The notes: a model not told the origin generated them from the sequence alone. Numbered from the stretch's first letter, positions 1 through 10,530 are shown. The stretch is 64,000 nucleotides of DNA from Bacillus sp. ISL-18 (GCF_018613415.1 NZ_JAGGQG010000006.1:248001-312000), one strand, 5' to 3'. A program made the numbers and translations.

Positions 1-207
1 GTGAATGAGAATGATTCATGGTTTTCTAATCTTGAAGAAGGCATCACAATGGAAGAAATACGAAAAGTAGAGATGCCAGATGAAGATATTAAGTTAAAAC
101 TAAAACTGCCCATTGATCAAGTAGAATGGTTAAAAAGTCAAAAAAAGGTACAACTTAATGAATTGTTTAGGGAATTTATTTATAACCATTGGAAAAAAAT
201 AGATTAA
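1..207 (+). CDS. hypothetical protein, possibly cut at the window edge
   Basis: The frame is open from the first base, a GTG, to TAA at 205-207, giving 68 residues. Because the window begins here I cannot tell whether the GTG is the real start or an internal codon. The product is small, charged and rich in Lys and Glu, with a C-terminal helix-like stretch around LNELFREFIYNHWKK. I see no signal peptide, membrane segment or catalytic motif and do not recognise the family. It lies 14 bases ahead of the SDR epimerase gene on the same strand, so the two may be co-transcribed. Confidence 0.6.
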   Translation: MNENDSWFSNLEEGITMEEIRKVEMPDEDIKLKLKLPIDQVEWLKSQKKVQLNELFREFIYNHWKKID

Positions 208-221
208 TGATGGGGGATAAG

Positions 222-1121
222 ATGAAATTTGTTATTGCTGGTGGTTCTGGATTTATCGGCCAAAAATTAACCAACTTTCTTCTAGAAAAGGGTCACGAAG
301 TAGTAATCTTAACAAGGACGGTACCTATCCCATCTGAAAAGGTTTCCTATGTGAAATGGCTGACGGCAGGGACTGCACCTGAAGATGAAATCAAGACTGC
401 GGATGTATTTATTAATTTAGCAGGAGTTTCAATCAACCAGGGCAGATGGAATAAGCGACATCAAAAGCAAATATATGACAGTCGGATGAAAGCAACAGAA
501 GAGCTGATCCGGATCATTAACAGGTTGGAAGACAGGCCCAGTGTTTTTATCAATGCGAGTGCCATTGGCATCTATCCAGCGTCCAAATATACGATCTATA
601 CGGAAGATTCTAAGGAATTTGCCGGTGACTTTTTAGCAAGAACGGTTCAAGACTGGGAGGAGAAAGCCAAACAAGTAGAGGCAGCAGGAATACGTACTGT
701 CTTTATGAGATTTGGAGTAGTACTTGGTCGGGATGGTGGTGCACTACCATTAATGGCATTACCTTACAAACTCTTTGCAGGAGGGACGGTTGGTTCCGGT
801 CAGCAGTGGGTATCTTGGGTTCATGTGTTGGATGTCGTCCGTGCGATTCTTTTCGCAGTCGAAAATCAACAATTACGTGGACCTGTTAATATTACAGCAC
901 CCGCTCCAGTTAGAATGAAGGAGTTTGGTCAAACGATTGGGTCCGTTTTGCATCGTCCGCACTGGCTTCCGGTACCTTCATTTGCGATGAAATTAGTCCT
1001 TGGACAAAAGAGTGCCCTTGTATTAGAGGGACAAAATGTTGACCCCAATGTTTTGAAACGCGAAGGTTTTGAATTCTCCTACCCTTCCCTTAAACCCGCC
1101 CTGGAGGACTTACTGAAGTGA
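222..1121 (+). CDS. yfhF: TIGR01777-type NAD(P)-binding epimerase/SDR protein
   Basis: This 299-residue protein is an extended short-chain dehydrogenase-like protein of the TIGR01777 group (B. subtilis YfhF, E. coli YfcH). The N-terminal Rossmann motif GGSGFIG is at about residues 7-13, followed by the family-typical INLAGVSIN and NASAIGIYP segments, GRDGGALP, and the WVHVLDVVRAI region near residue 205. The C-terminal DUF1731-like part contains NITAPAP and ends LEDLLK. The ATG at 222 is chosen over upstream in-frame ATGs because a GGGGG stretch precedes it at 212-216. The substrate is unknown for the family. A hairpin follows directly and separates it from the convergent DUF3231 gene. Confidence 0.9.
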   Translation: MKFVIAGGSGFIGQKLTNFLLEKGHEVVILTRTVPIPSEKVSYVKWLTAGTAPEDEIKTADVFINLAGVSINQGRWNKRHQKQIYDSRMKATEELIRIINRLEDRPSVFINASAIGIYPASKYTIYTEDSKEFAGDFLARTVQDWEEKAKQVEAAGIRTVFMRFGVVLGRDGGALPLMALPYKLFAGGTVGSGQQWVSWVHVLDVVRAILFAVENQQLRGPVNITAPAPVRMKEFGQTIGSVLHRPHWLPVPSFAMKLVLGQKSALVLEGQNVDPNVLKREGFEFSYPSLKPALEDLLK

Positions 1122-1125
1122 AAAG

Positions 1126-1156
1126 AGCATCCAATAATTAAGATTTATTGGATGCT
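1126..1156. terminator. bidirectional hairpin between convergent genes
   Basis: A 12-bp inverted repeat, AGCATCCAATAA at 1126-1137 and its complement at 1145-1156, lies between the epimerase stop codon and the end of the DUF3231 gene, overlapping the latter's last codons. T-rich tracts are weak, so termination strength is uncertain. Confidence 0.6.
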
Positions 1157-2190
1157 AAATCTGCTCGGTCGGCTGCTTTCGGAGGTTCCTCCATCCAGCC
1201 ATTGTCAATCAATATATTGGCTCCATCTTCGACATATACCAACATTTCTGCCAGTGAGCGCATATACATGGACCCAATATCTCTTCTTCCATTTACCGCT
1301 ATGGAATTCCCAAACGCGCGTATTTTCATCGAGAACATATCAACTTTGTGAAAGACCATTAATTTATCGGAAAAAGGTGACAAGGTAGATTCCGTTACTA
1401 AATGGTCGATCTGAGTGGGAAAAGGTAAACTATCCTTTTGTAACTTTTCACTATATTGCTTGACTGAGCGATCGGTTATTTCACGGCCGCGAATGAGAAA
1501 TTGTCGGACCTTTTCATCTTTCGCAACCTGACTAAAAGCGATTAATAAGGCTTTGCTGGTTGTGTTATTTTCGATGTTATCATAAAGATGTGTGATTTCG
1601 AGTGCGTGGAGTGAGCGAACGTCTCCGAAAAATCCTTTTAAGTAATTTTGTTTTTTTATAAAATCTACTTTTTCGGGTATAGGCAGAACAGGAGGTTTTA
1701 TGATCAGACCTTTTGTCATTAATACATCGTTCAACTGGCCAAGAAACGTAATCGTAGAGATATTACAATAAATAAAAAAGTCTCTGATATCTTCTCTAAG
1801 CACTAAAGGAATCGCAACATTATATAAACTTAACCCTGCTTTTCCGGCATACTTTAAATAGTGGACATAAAATTCATCTTGAAATAGACGAGGTGCCCCA
1901 AGATTTACATCGTCTTTTGTAAAACCAACGGGAATCGGAAAGTTCTCCTTTAAAAGGAATTGCTCAATCCTCTGCATGAAATCCTCAGTCAAACTCAGGC
2001 CGTTTTCTACAAGTAGTCGAATATCCTCATCCTCAATATGTTTAAGGAAGTATTTTAATATCCATTTTGACATACTATTTCCCACATAAGTTGCCCAAAG
2101 TTTCCCCAATTCAGTTGCAGTTAGCTTAGCATTTGTTTTTAATTTATTTGGGCTTAATTTTAACGGTTTAATAACTTTATTAGGCTGCAT
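1138..2190 (-). CDS. DUF3231 family protein
   Basis: This 350-residue protein matches the DUF3231 pattern common in spore-forming bacilli: two tandem, mostly helical halves of about 165 residues. The first begins near KLTATELGKLWATYVGNSM and the second near KVDFIKKQNYLKGFFGDVRSLHALEITHLY is reduced to FGDVRSLHALEITHLYD as its clearest part. The halves look like ferritin-like four-helix bundles, but the function is not established. There is no signal peptide or membrane segment. The ATG start at 2190 is preceded by AAGGGG. The gene stands alone, convergent with the epimerase gene. Several DUF3231 paralogs per genome are usual, and a link to spore or stress biology would be inference only. Confidence 0.85.
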   Translation of the reverse strand: MQPNKVIKPLKLSPNKLKTNAKLTATELGKLWATYVGNSMSKWILKYFLKHIEDEDIRLLVENGLSLTEDFMQRIEQFLLKENFPIPVGFTKDDVNLGAPRLFQDEFYVHYLKYAGKAGLSLYNVAIPLVLREDIRDFFIYCNISTITFLGQLNDVLMTKGLIIKPPVLPIPEKVDFIKKQNYLKGFFGDVRSLHALEITHLYDNIENNTTSKALLIAFSQVAKDEKVRQFLIRGREITDRSVKQYSEKLQKDSLPFPTQIDHLVTESTLSPFSDKLMVFHKVDMFSMKIRAFGNSIAVNGRRDIGSMYMRSLAEMLVYVEDGANILIDNGWMEEPPKAADRADLASNKS

Positions 2191-2332
2191 CTAGAATACC
2201 CCTTAACTCATTTTTCTTAGTTTTTTCTAACAAAAGAAATTTATTCTAATGACTCGTTCCATTAGGATTCGAATATTTAAGCTGTTTTTGAGGAAAATAG
2301 CTTTGTATGTTACAGAATAGGAGAGAATGTTT

Positions 2333-2695
2333 ATGGAAGAAAATCTTTATGAAAAACTTGGCGGACAAGAAGCAATCGGAAAAGTAGTCGATTATTTTTA
2401 TAATGAATTGGTGTTAAAGGATCAGACTGTCAATCAATTTTTTGAACACACCGATATGGAAAAGCAAAAGAAACATCAAACCAAATTTATCAGTTTTGCA
2501 CTTGGCGGACCCAACCAATATTCTGGTCAATCAATGGCAAAAGCACATCATGGGATGAATTTGCAGCCGGAGCATTTTAATGCAATTGTTAACCATTTGC
2601 ATGACGCCCTTGCTCATTATGGTGTGAGTGAAGCTGATATTGATCAGGCTTTAACGAGGGTCGCGTCCTTACGAGATGACATCTTGTACCAGTAG
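2333..2695 (+). CDS. truncated hemoglobin, group I-like
   Basis: At 120 residues this has the length of a 2/2 truncated globin that binds O2 or NO through heme. The group I pattern is visible: YEKLGGQEAIGKVVDYFYNE at the N terminus with a Tyr in the B helix, FFEHTDM, KFISFALGG, and the proximal-His region KAHHGMNLQ before NAIVNHLHDAL. I chose the ATG at 2333 rather than 2327 because AGGAGAG at 2319-2325 leaves a normal 7-base spacer. The gene is monocistronic and ends in a terminator. Possible roles in NO detoxification or oxygen handling are general to the family and are not shown by this context. Confidence 0.9.
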   Translation: MEENLYEKLGGQEAIGKVVDYFYNELVLKDQTVNQFFEHTDMEKQKKHQTKFISFALGGPNQYSGQSMAKAHHGMNLQPEHFNAIVNHLHDALAHYGVSEADIDQALTRVASLRDDILYQ

Positions 2696-2703
2696 AACAA
2701 GCG

Positions 2704-2735
2704 AAAAAGGGACCTATTTCAGGTCCCCTTTGTCT
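2704..2735 (+). terminator. intrinsic terminator after truncated hemoglobin
   Basis: The stem AAAGGGACCT / AGGTCCCCTTT with a 5-base ATTTC loop lies 9 bases after the stop codon and runs into a T-rich tract. The A-rich left side would let it also serve the convergent SET gene. Confidence 0.8.
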
Positions 2736-2747
2736 TTTATAAAAGTC

Positions 2748-3122
2748 TTAAAGGATATCAAACCATACTGGAGTGTCATCTTTAGGGTCGCCATTGTAAT
2801 TGATTAGAATTTCTTCACCTTCATTTATATCGGTATGGGCATAAAAGTCAATCGTTTTTTGAGTTAAGTTGAGCTTGTATAAAGCATTTGGTGTATAGGA
2901 ATGGTTAAATAGTGAACCATAGCCTAATGCCAGTGCACATTCCTCTAAATTTTCGCCCCACCAAAATACATACTCTATAAATACTGTCTTCTTTAAGTGT
3001 TTGTATTCTTCACTTGGGGAAATAATCACCGGGGCCTCATGAATCAGATCTCCCTTACGAATATTCCTTGTTGCGAAGATGCCCCTGCCGTATTTACACG
3101 CTTTTACTTCAAACAATTTCAT
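2748..3122 (-). CDS. small SET-domain protein
   Basis: A 124-residue protein consisting of little more than a SET domain. Visible motifs are GRGIFATRNIRKGDLI near the N terminus, the signature LFNHSYTPNA at about residues 71-80, and the closing EGEEILINYN, which together form the S-adenosylmethionine and active-site fold of SET methyltransferases. The post-SET cysteines of eukaryotic enzymes are absent. Stand-alone bacterial SET proteins of this size are found in Bacillus, but their substrates are generally unknown. The gene is single, convergent with the hemoglobin gene, and has a GGCGGTGA stretch directly before the ATG. Confidence 0.85.
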   Translation of the reverse strand: MKLFEVKACKYGRGIFATRNIRKGDLIHEAPVIISPSEEYKHLKKTVFIEYVFWWGENLEECALALGYGSLFNHSYTPNALYKLNLTQKTIDFYAHTDINEGEEILINYNGDPKDDTPVWFDIL

Positions 3123-3277
3123 TCACCGCCCATTTTTCTCATGTGATTAAACTTTTTATTACTCTATGCGAGCGGGGACATTTTGACTAGGTCTCTTTCT
3201 AGTGAAAACCATACACGGTTAAAGTGGTTTATCATAAAATAATTCAAATTTGTTTTCTGAGGGTGGGAGTAATCAAG

Positions 3278-3685
3278 GTGCCTAATCAAATGAATGATAA
3301 GAAAAGCGAGCATATTGAAACCGAATACGAACAAAAAATTTTACAATTGGAAAAAGAGGTTGCCTTAGGGCTCTGGATTCAAGTGATTGGACAGTTTATT
3401 GAGTTAAAAGGATTAACCGGTTTATTCCATTTAGAAGAAGATGCCAATCGATTGGGTGAACAGCAAATATTATCTGGTGCTTGGCTGAGGACAATCGGAC
3501 AGCTATTAGAAGCTTTATCTGTACAAAGCCAAATTGGTGAAACCGATAAAATCAAACTGATCCAAGAACAAAAAATTGCCATTTCTGGTGATTTCCTTGT
3601 GTCGGTTGGTTCTCTGTATGAAGTAATTGGAGGTCTTCGTGTACTAGAGGAGGAGACCGCCCAACCACCGCGGATTGTTCCGTAG
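3278..3685 (+). CDS. hypothetical protein with three internal repeats (DUF6944-like)
   Basis: A 135-residue protein translated from GTG at 3278; GGTGGGAG eight bases upstream favours it over the earlier frame start. After an N-terminal coiled-coil-like stretch, three related segments start at residues 31, 68 and 104: GLWIQVIGQFIE, GAWLRTIGQLLE and GDFLVSVGSLYE. Each has a Gly, aromatic or Phe residues, then an amphipathic helix, at a spacing of 36-37 residues. This resembles the repetitive Bacillus family I recall as DUF6944, although I could not check it. No signal peptide or catalytic motif is visible. It precedes the threonine deaminase gene by about 100 bases and may be unrelated in function. 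Confidence 0.7.
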   Translation: MPNQMNDKKSEHIETEYEQKILQLEKEVALGLWIQVIGQFIELKGLTGLFHLEEDANRLGEQQILSGAWLRTIGQLLEALSVQSQIGETDKIKLIQEQKIAISGDFLVSVGSLYEVIGGLRVLEEETAQPPRIVP

Positions 3686-3781
3686 GCAACAGTTACCTGG
3701 AAGTTAATCATTGCAGAAGTATAGATCGCTCATCCAAGCACATCCTAAAAATAAGAAAGTGGGATGTAGGAGGTAGTTTAT

Positions 3782-4993
3782 TTGATAACCTTAGATGATA
3801 TCATTCTTGCTCGTGAAAAAATGAAGGGAATTGTCCACACAACTCCATTAGATTTTTCACAAACCTTCAGCAGTATTTCAGCCAATAACAAAGTTTATCT
3901 AAAGCTGGAAAACTTGCAGAAAACTGGTTCTTTTAAAGTGAGAGGATCCTATAATAAAATGATTTCTTTAACGGAGGAGGAATTACATAAAGGGGTTGTG
4001 GCCGCCTCCGCCGGAAATCACGCTCAGGGTGTTGCCTATTCCAGTCAAATGTTAGGAATTCCTTGCACCATCGTTATGCCAAAGGGGGCGCCGCTTAGTA
4101 AAGTGTCAGCGACCAGACAGTATGGAGCGAAGGTGGTACTTCAGGGACAAACATTCGATGATGCACTTGCATACGCTTTAGAACTAAAGGACCAGATGGG
4201 GGCAACATTTGTCCATGCCTTTGATGATGACGCCGTTATTGCTGGACAGGGGACGGTTGGATTAGAAATACTCGAACAGCTTCCAGATGTGGAAGCGATT
4301 ATGGTACCAGTTGGCGGTGGAGGACTTATTGGCGGCATTGCATTGGCTGTTAAAGAGAAGAATCCCCATGTCCGTGTTTATGGTGTTCAAGCGATGGCTT
4401 GCCCAAGCATGAAACAATCACTAGTAGAAAATGGGCCTGTAAGGGTGGAGTCTACGCCAACAATGGCAGACGGAATTGCCGTCAAAAAACCAGGTTTACA
4501 TAATTTTGAACTGGTTGAAAAGTATGTAGATGATATTATTTGTGTAGATGAAATGGAAATTGCCAGGACCATGTTGCTTCTGTTAGAACGAAATAAGCTG
4601 CTGGTGGAAGGATCAGGGGCTGTTTCGTTAGCTTCACTATTATATCAGAAGGTGAATTTTAAAGAGAAGAATGTGGTTGCAGTTATCAGCGGCGGGAATG
4701 TAGATGTGAATTTTATCTCACGGATTATTGAACGTGGCATGGTGGAATCGGGAAGGTACGCTAATTTTTCTATGATTGTAAAAGATAAGCCGGGTGAGCT
4801 GCAAAAGGTGTTGAGCTCGATTGCAGAGCTGGATGCTAATATACAATCAGTTCATCTTGATCATATGGGCAAGGATATTTATCCTGGCTATGCCCAGCTA
4901 GAGCTCGCGTTGGAAACGAAAAATCAGGATCATATTAAGGAGATCAGGAGAGTTTTAAAAAACAGTGGATATGTGGTTAAGGATTCGGACTAG
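3782..4993 (+). CDS. ilvA: threonine ammonia-lyase (threonine deaminase), PLP-dependent
   Basis: This 403-residue enzyme converts threonine to 2-oxobutyrate and ammonia. The PLP lysine lies in KTGSFKVRGSYNK at residue 52, the phosphate-binding glycine loop is VGGGGLIGG near residue 180, and SAGNHAQGVA is the substrate loop. A single C-terminal ACT-type domain spans about residues 325-403 (MIVKDKPGELQKVLSSI onward). The length and single regulatory domain fit the short TdcB/IlvA form found in bacilli rather than the long two-domain biosynthetic enzyme. The start is a TTG, set by GTAGGAGG about seven bases upstream. It stands alone, and no branched-chain amino acid genes or T-box leader are seen, so a catabolic role is possible. 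Confidence 0.92.
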   Translation: MITLDDIILAREKMKGIVHTTPLDFSQTFSSISANNKVYLKLENLQKTGSFKVRGSYNKMISLTEEELHKGVVAASAGNHAQGVAYSSQMLGIPCTIVMPKGAPLSKVSATRQYGAKVVLQGQTFDDALAYALELKDQMGATFVHAFDDDAVIAGQGTVGLEILEQLPDVEAIMVPVGGGGLIGGIALAVKEKNPHVRVYGVQAMACPSMKQSLVENGPVRVESTPTMADGIAVKKPGLHNFELVEKYVDDIICVDEMEIARTMLLLLERNKLLVEGSGAVSLASLLYQKVNFKEKNVVAVISGGNVDVNFISRIIERGMVESGRYANFSMIVKDKPGELQKVLSSIAELDANIQSVHLDHMGKDIYPGYAQLELALETKNQDHIKEIRRVLKNSGYVVKDSD

Positions 4994-5018
4994 GGGGCTA
5001 AATTTCCAATTGGTAGTG

Positions 5019-5505
5019 TCCGAATCAGAACCGGGTTCCGACAGGCGATCTCGTTTTTAAGCTGTCAGTGTCCGAACTAGGGCCAACTTCGGACATTCGA
5101 TCTCGAATTCTAGTTGTTTATGTCCGAACTAGGGCCAACATCGGACAAGCCAACTCGATTTCCAGCTGTCAGTGTCTGAACTAGGGCCAACTTCGGACAA
5201 GCCAACTCGGTTTCCAGCTGTCAATGTCCGAACTAGGGCCAACATCGGACAAGCCAACTCGGTTTCCAGCTGTCAATGTCCGAACTAGGGCCAACTTCGG
5301 ACATTCGATCTCGAATTCTAGTTGTTTATGTCCGAACTAGAGCCAACATCGGACAAGCCAACTCGGTTTCTAGCTGTCAATGTCCGAACTAGGGCCAACT
5401 TCGGACAAGCGATCTCGAATTTTAGCTGTTAGTGTCCGAACTAGGGCCAACTTTGGACAAGCCAACTCGGTTTCCAGCTGTCAGTGTCCGAACTAGGGCC
5501 AACAT
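5019..5505. repeat. 52-bp tandem minisatellite with a hairpin in each unit
   Basis: Unit starts (TCCGAA) fall at 5019, 5071, 5123, 5175, 5227, 5279, 5331, 5383, 5435 and 5487, an exact 52-base period over nine full units and a partial tenth. Most units contain TGTCCGAA, then an 11-base spacer CTAGGGCCAAC, then TTCGGACA, forming an 8-bp stem; in ATCGGACA variants the stem is 7 bp. Units 2 and 6 are identical over all 52 bases and units 3 and 7 are nearly so, pointing to a larger duplication. There are no unique spacers, so this is not a CRISPR array. It lies directly downstream of ilvA and fills the intergenic stretch. Confidence 0.97.
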
Positions 5506-5566
<61 letters not shown>

Positions 5567-7232
5567 GGCTGTTGAATGAAAACCCTAAACATGATAAGTT
5601 TAACTTGATTAATTCATTTAATAAACTAACGAACAACACCTACCTAAAAAAATCACAAATTCTTCTAAAATTAATTCTCCGGAGTTATCCAGTCTATTAA
5701 AATCAACTGAGTTAGATCCTAAACAAAGCATGATTGAGGCTACCCGAGGCACCTTAAAGGCGGCAGAGTATTCAAGGGCTGATATAAGTAATATCACCAT
5801 CCTATTAGATAACGTACAAGTCATTGATACTCTTGGTACGAGGAATTTTTACCCCGCCTCCAAAATTAAAGAGGAGTACTGGTATCAGTCGGTTCCACTA
5901 AATGGGATGAGTATGCTAGTCACAAGGAAATTGAGATTAGCAAATAATGAGCAGCCTGTTATTTCACTTGTCAGGCGGCTATATAATCCGCGTACAATTA
6001 TGCCGGTTGGGATGCTCATTATAGATATTAATTTTAGACGGATTGAGGAAATATCGAATAAAGTAACGATCTGCAAAAACGGTTATTTCTTCATCCTCGA
6101 TGCAAATGGGCATTACGTGTACCATCCCGATTATACAAAACTTGGTAAGAGGGTAGAATACCGGCAGCTTGTTAACTTAAAAACAGCGGGAAGCGATACA
6201 GAAATATTAGACAATAAGCGCAAAGATTTTGTTACGTTTACTTTTTCGCAAAACCTGGGCTGGCGGTTTCTGACTGCAGTCCCATACCGAGATTTAACTG
6301 GGGGGATTATCCAAATTGAGAAAACGATTTCTACCACAATAATAGTATCATTAATTTTTGCCTACTTAATTGGGTTCGGATTCGCAACTAGCATCATTCG
6401 GCCGATTCGACGCCTCCAGCATTTTATGAAGGAAGTTGAGACAGGTCATCTTGAAGGCAGTGTCGTTGTGGATTCCAATGATGAAATTGGTCAATTAACG
6501 GCAGGGTTTAATAATACGGTTAAAAAATTGGCTCATTTACTGGAGGAAGTATATGTATCTAAATTAAGAGAAGCAGAAATGTCGCTCAAACAAAAAGAAG
6601 TAGAATTAAAAATGCTTCAATCGCAAATGAATCCTCACTTTCTCTATAATTCACTTGAAACGATTAGGGGAATGGCATTAGAAGAAAGTCAGGAAAATAT
6701 CGCTACGATGTCCTATTCGCTTGGAAAATTGCTCCGCTACTATTTAAATAATCAATCTTCCACGGTCAGTCTGCGTGAGGAATTAAATTTTTGCGAAATG
6801 TATCTTATGATTCAAAAGTTTCGCTTTGAGGATCGTTTTGATTATCAGTTTGATATTCCCGAATGGGCAATGGAACTTAAGGCCGTTATTTTCTCTGCAG
6901 CCATTAGTAGAAAATTGTTTTATACATGGTCACAATGCCGGAGTTAGAAAAATTAAAATTGTGATTTCTGTTTACCGAAATACTCAATCCTCTTATATGA
7001 TCAGTATTTGCGATAATGGGAAGGGAATTTAGAAGAAATCAGGAATAGAATCAACCTATTAACACCATCCCACGATGGGAAGAATATAGGAATTTTAAAT
7101 GTACACCAAAGAATTCATTATTTATTTGGTACGGAGTATGGTATTACGCTTAGAAGTAAATTTGGTTCCGGGACAAAGGTATTGATTCATTTACCGATTT
7201 TGAATCAGGAGATGGAAGGGGAGAGACCATGA
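5567..7232 (+). pseudogene. decayed YesM-type sensor histidine kinase
   Basis: The sequence encodes most of a two-component sensor kinase but is broken. The largest open part (5625-6947) carries a Cache-like extracellular domain, a membrane helix (about IIVSLIFAYLIGFGFA), HAMP (IIRPIRRLQHFM) and the His-kinase box QSQMNPHFLYNSLETIR. The reading then shifts near 6885 to another frame giving SLQPLVENCFIHGH and the ATP-binding DNGKGI, stops at 7030, and resumes in a third frame (EEIRNRINLL ... LIHLPIL) to a TGA at 7230-7232 that overlaps the regulator's ATG. The N-terminal membrane segment is missing, and an A7 run near 5646 may be another frameshift joining residues encoded from 5567. Sequencing error could explain single indels, but not the lost N terminus. 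Confidence 0.85.
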
Positions 7233-7960
7233 AGAAAAACATCTTGTTGGTTGATGACGAAAGATGGGTTCGGACTGCCCTTAAATGGACCATAAATAAG
7301 TTGAATCTTCCATTGCATGTTGTACACGAATGTGAAAATGGCCTGGAAGCTCTCGATTGGATCAAGCAAAATGATGTGGATCTGATTATATCCGATATAC
7401 GGATGCCCATCATGGACGGACTTTCATTTGTTAAAGAAATAAGTCATTTGAAAAAGAAACAGGATGTTATTGTGATCAGTGTGCACGACGAGTTTCAATT
7501 TGTTCAAAAGGCACTGCGAACAGGCGTGACTGATTATCTGCTTAAACCAGTGGAAGAAACGGAATTAAAAGCATGCCTAGAAAAATGGCTGGAAAAATTA
7601 GCTGAAGGCATCGATATCCAAACGGTAGATGAAAGTCTACCTTCTTCAACAATTGAAAGAGTATTGCAGTATATCGAAAAAACACCATTAGATCAAATCA
7701 CACTAAAAGATGCAGCAGAAAGTGTACATATGAATCCAAGTTACCTCAGTCAATTATTTAAGCAGCAATTGAACAAAAAATTCGTTGATTATCTAACAGA
7801 ACTGCGGATCGAGGAAAGCAAACGGCTGTTACTAAATACGACCTTACGAATGTCAGAAATTGCGGATAGAGTGGGCTACTCTGATTTAGCCTATTTTAGT
7901 AACAACTTTAAGAGAATTACCGGCTGCTCCCCATCGGAATTTCGAAAATCAGCGATGTGA
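7229..7960 (+). CDS. response regulator, receiver plus AraC-type HTH (YesN-like)
   Basis: A 243-residue regulator: an N-terminal receiver domain with acidic pocket VDDE (residues 8-11), phospho-acceptor Asp56 in LIISDIRMPIMDG, and a Lys in LLKPVEE; then a C-terminal AraC/XylS double helix-turn-helix from about residue 140 (LKDAAESVHMNPSYLSQLFK and MSEIADRVGYSDLAYFSNNFKR region). It is short for a YesN protein because the linker is compact. The ATG overlaps the stop of the upstream kinase (ATGA), the usual translational coupling of a kinase-regulator pair. With the kinase broken, this regulator looks orphaned. YesM/YesN-type pairs often control polysaccharide use, but no target is evident. Confidence 0.92.
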   Translation: MKKNILLVDDERWVRTALKWTINKLNLPLHVVHECENGLEALDWIKQNDVDLIISDIRMPIMDGLSFVKEISHLKKKQDVIVISVHDEFQFVQKALRTGVTDYLLKPVEETELKACLEKWLEKLAEGIDIQTVDESLPSSTIERVLQYIEKTPLDQITLKDAAESVHMNPSYLSQLFKQQLNKKFVDYLTELRIEESKRLLLNTTLRMSEIADRVGYSDLAYFSNNFKRITGCSPSEFRKSAM

Positions 7961-7980
7961 AACGAATATTGTGGAAACTA

Positions 7981-8008
7981 AAGCTGCCGGTCAGGCAGCT
8001 TGTCTTTT
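7981..8008. terminator. hairpin terminator between convergent regulator genes
   Basis: The perfect 8-bp stem AAGCTGCC / GGCAGCTT with a 5-base loop is followed by GTCTTTTG. It lies between the response regulator and the convergent RpiR gene. Confidence 0.7.
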
Positions 8009-8017
8009 GAAAAGAAG

Positions 8018-8743
8018 CTATGGATTAAGCTGATAAATTTCACGAGCCATGGCTTCAAGAATATAAACAACGGGCACTTGTGTGGTAATGTTCGATTCTT
8101 CAATGAATTCTTCCGTTACATAGTAAGAAATATTGAGGTCAGAAATTTTTGCAACAGTTGAGAGTTTATTGTTGGTTATACTGATAATTTTACTTCCTTC
8201 TTGTTTCAGTTGATGGAGATGTGTAATCGTAAAATCAGTTTCTCCTGAGACGGATAGTGCAATGATTACACTGTTTGTCCTGAGCTTAGAGTGAATGGGA
8301 AAGTGAGGGTCTTTTATATACATTGAAAACTTACCTAAACTTGAGAAGTATCGTGCCCCATATTCCGCCAGAATCCCTGAGCTTCCAATCCCAATAAAAA
8401 TGACATTGTCCGCTTTGGAAACGATATTTGCAGCATTCTTGATTGTTTCCTCTAATTCCCCTTTTAATGTCCGCTCAAAAAATTCAACTAACGAATGTTG
8501 TGGACTTTTAATCATTGTCTTTTTCTTCTCTTCTAAATGCATTTTAAGTTTTACTTTAAATTCAGAGAAACCTTCGCAATTTACTTTTCGACAAAAACGT
8601 AAAATGGTCGCAGTTGAGACATGGGTTTCATCTGCAAGCTCACGGATGCGCATGTAGGCCACTTTGTCACTGTTTTGAATGATGTAGTTGTATAAAGAGG
8701 TTTCTAATTCATTGAAAGACGCAATTATTTCATTTGAAAACAT
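8018..8743 (-). CDS. MurR/RpiR family transcriptional regulator
   Basis: This 241-residue protein has the RpiR layout: an N-terminal helix-turn-helix (about residues 1-75, including RIRELADETHVSTATILRFCRKV) and a C-terminal SIS sugar-phosphate-binding domain (about 100-220) with VIFIGIGSSGILAEYGARYF and ALSVSGETDFT. Such regulators sense phosphosugars. It is transcribed divergently from the GH1 6-phospho-beta-glucosidase gene across a 236-base spacer, so control of that gene by a phosphorylated beta-glucoside or its product is a reasonable inference. I found no clear palindromic operator in the spacer. Confidence 0.9.
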   Translation of the reverse strand: MFSNEIIASFNELETSLYNYIIQNSDKVAYMRIRELADETHVSTATILRFCRKVNCEGFSEFKVKLKMHLEEKKKTMIKSPQHSLVEFFERTLKGELEETIKNAANIVSKADNVIFIGIGSSGILAEYGARYFSSLGKFSMYIKDPHFPIHSKLRTNSVIIALSVSGETDFTITHLHQLKQEGSKIISITNNKLSTVAKISDLNISYYVTEEFIEESNITTQVPVVYILEAMAREIYQLNP

Positions 8744-8958
8744 GAATGTTGGTTATCCCTTCTTTAACTAGTTCGTATTTCATTTTAACATAATCATTTA
8801 AATGTTACACAGTGTTACATCTTTGTCACAAGTGTCTTCCAGTGTGAATTGGAACTAGATCATTTAAACATATTTACTATCTTATAAAATATCGTTACGA
8901 TTCATTAGGAAGAGTGAGATTAAATTTCGGCAACTAACAAATAGTAACTACTATGTAA

Positions 8959-10422
<1,464 letters not shown>

Positions 10423-10501
10423 TTATTAGTCCTTTCCTACTGCTAACGTTTTTCTTGAAACTCGGTTAGGATTAATATTTACTTGGATATGTTTTATTCT
10501 G

Positions 10502-10530
10502 AAAAGAACTCGTAATGGGTTCTTTTTTTT
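10502..10530 (+). terminator. intrinsic terminator downstream of GH1 gene
   Basis: AAAAGAAC and GTTCTTTT flank a 9-base loop, followed by a run of eight or more T. The stem is GC-poor, so it may be leaky; a stronger hairpin follows at 10570. Confidence 0.65.

Noticed and set aside
5019..5505. CRISPR array
   Set aside because: The 52-base units are contiguous repeats of the whole period with no variable spacers, and no cas genes are nearby.
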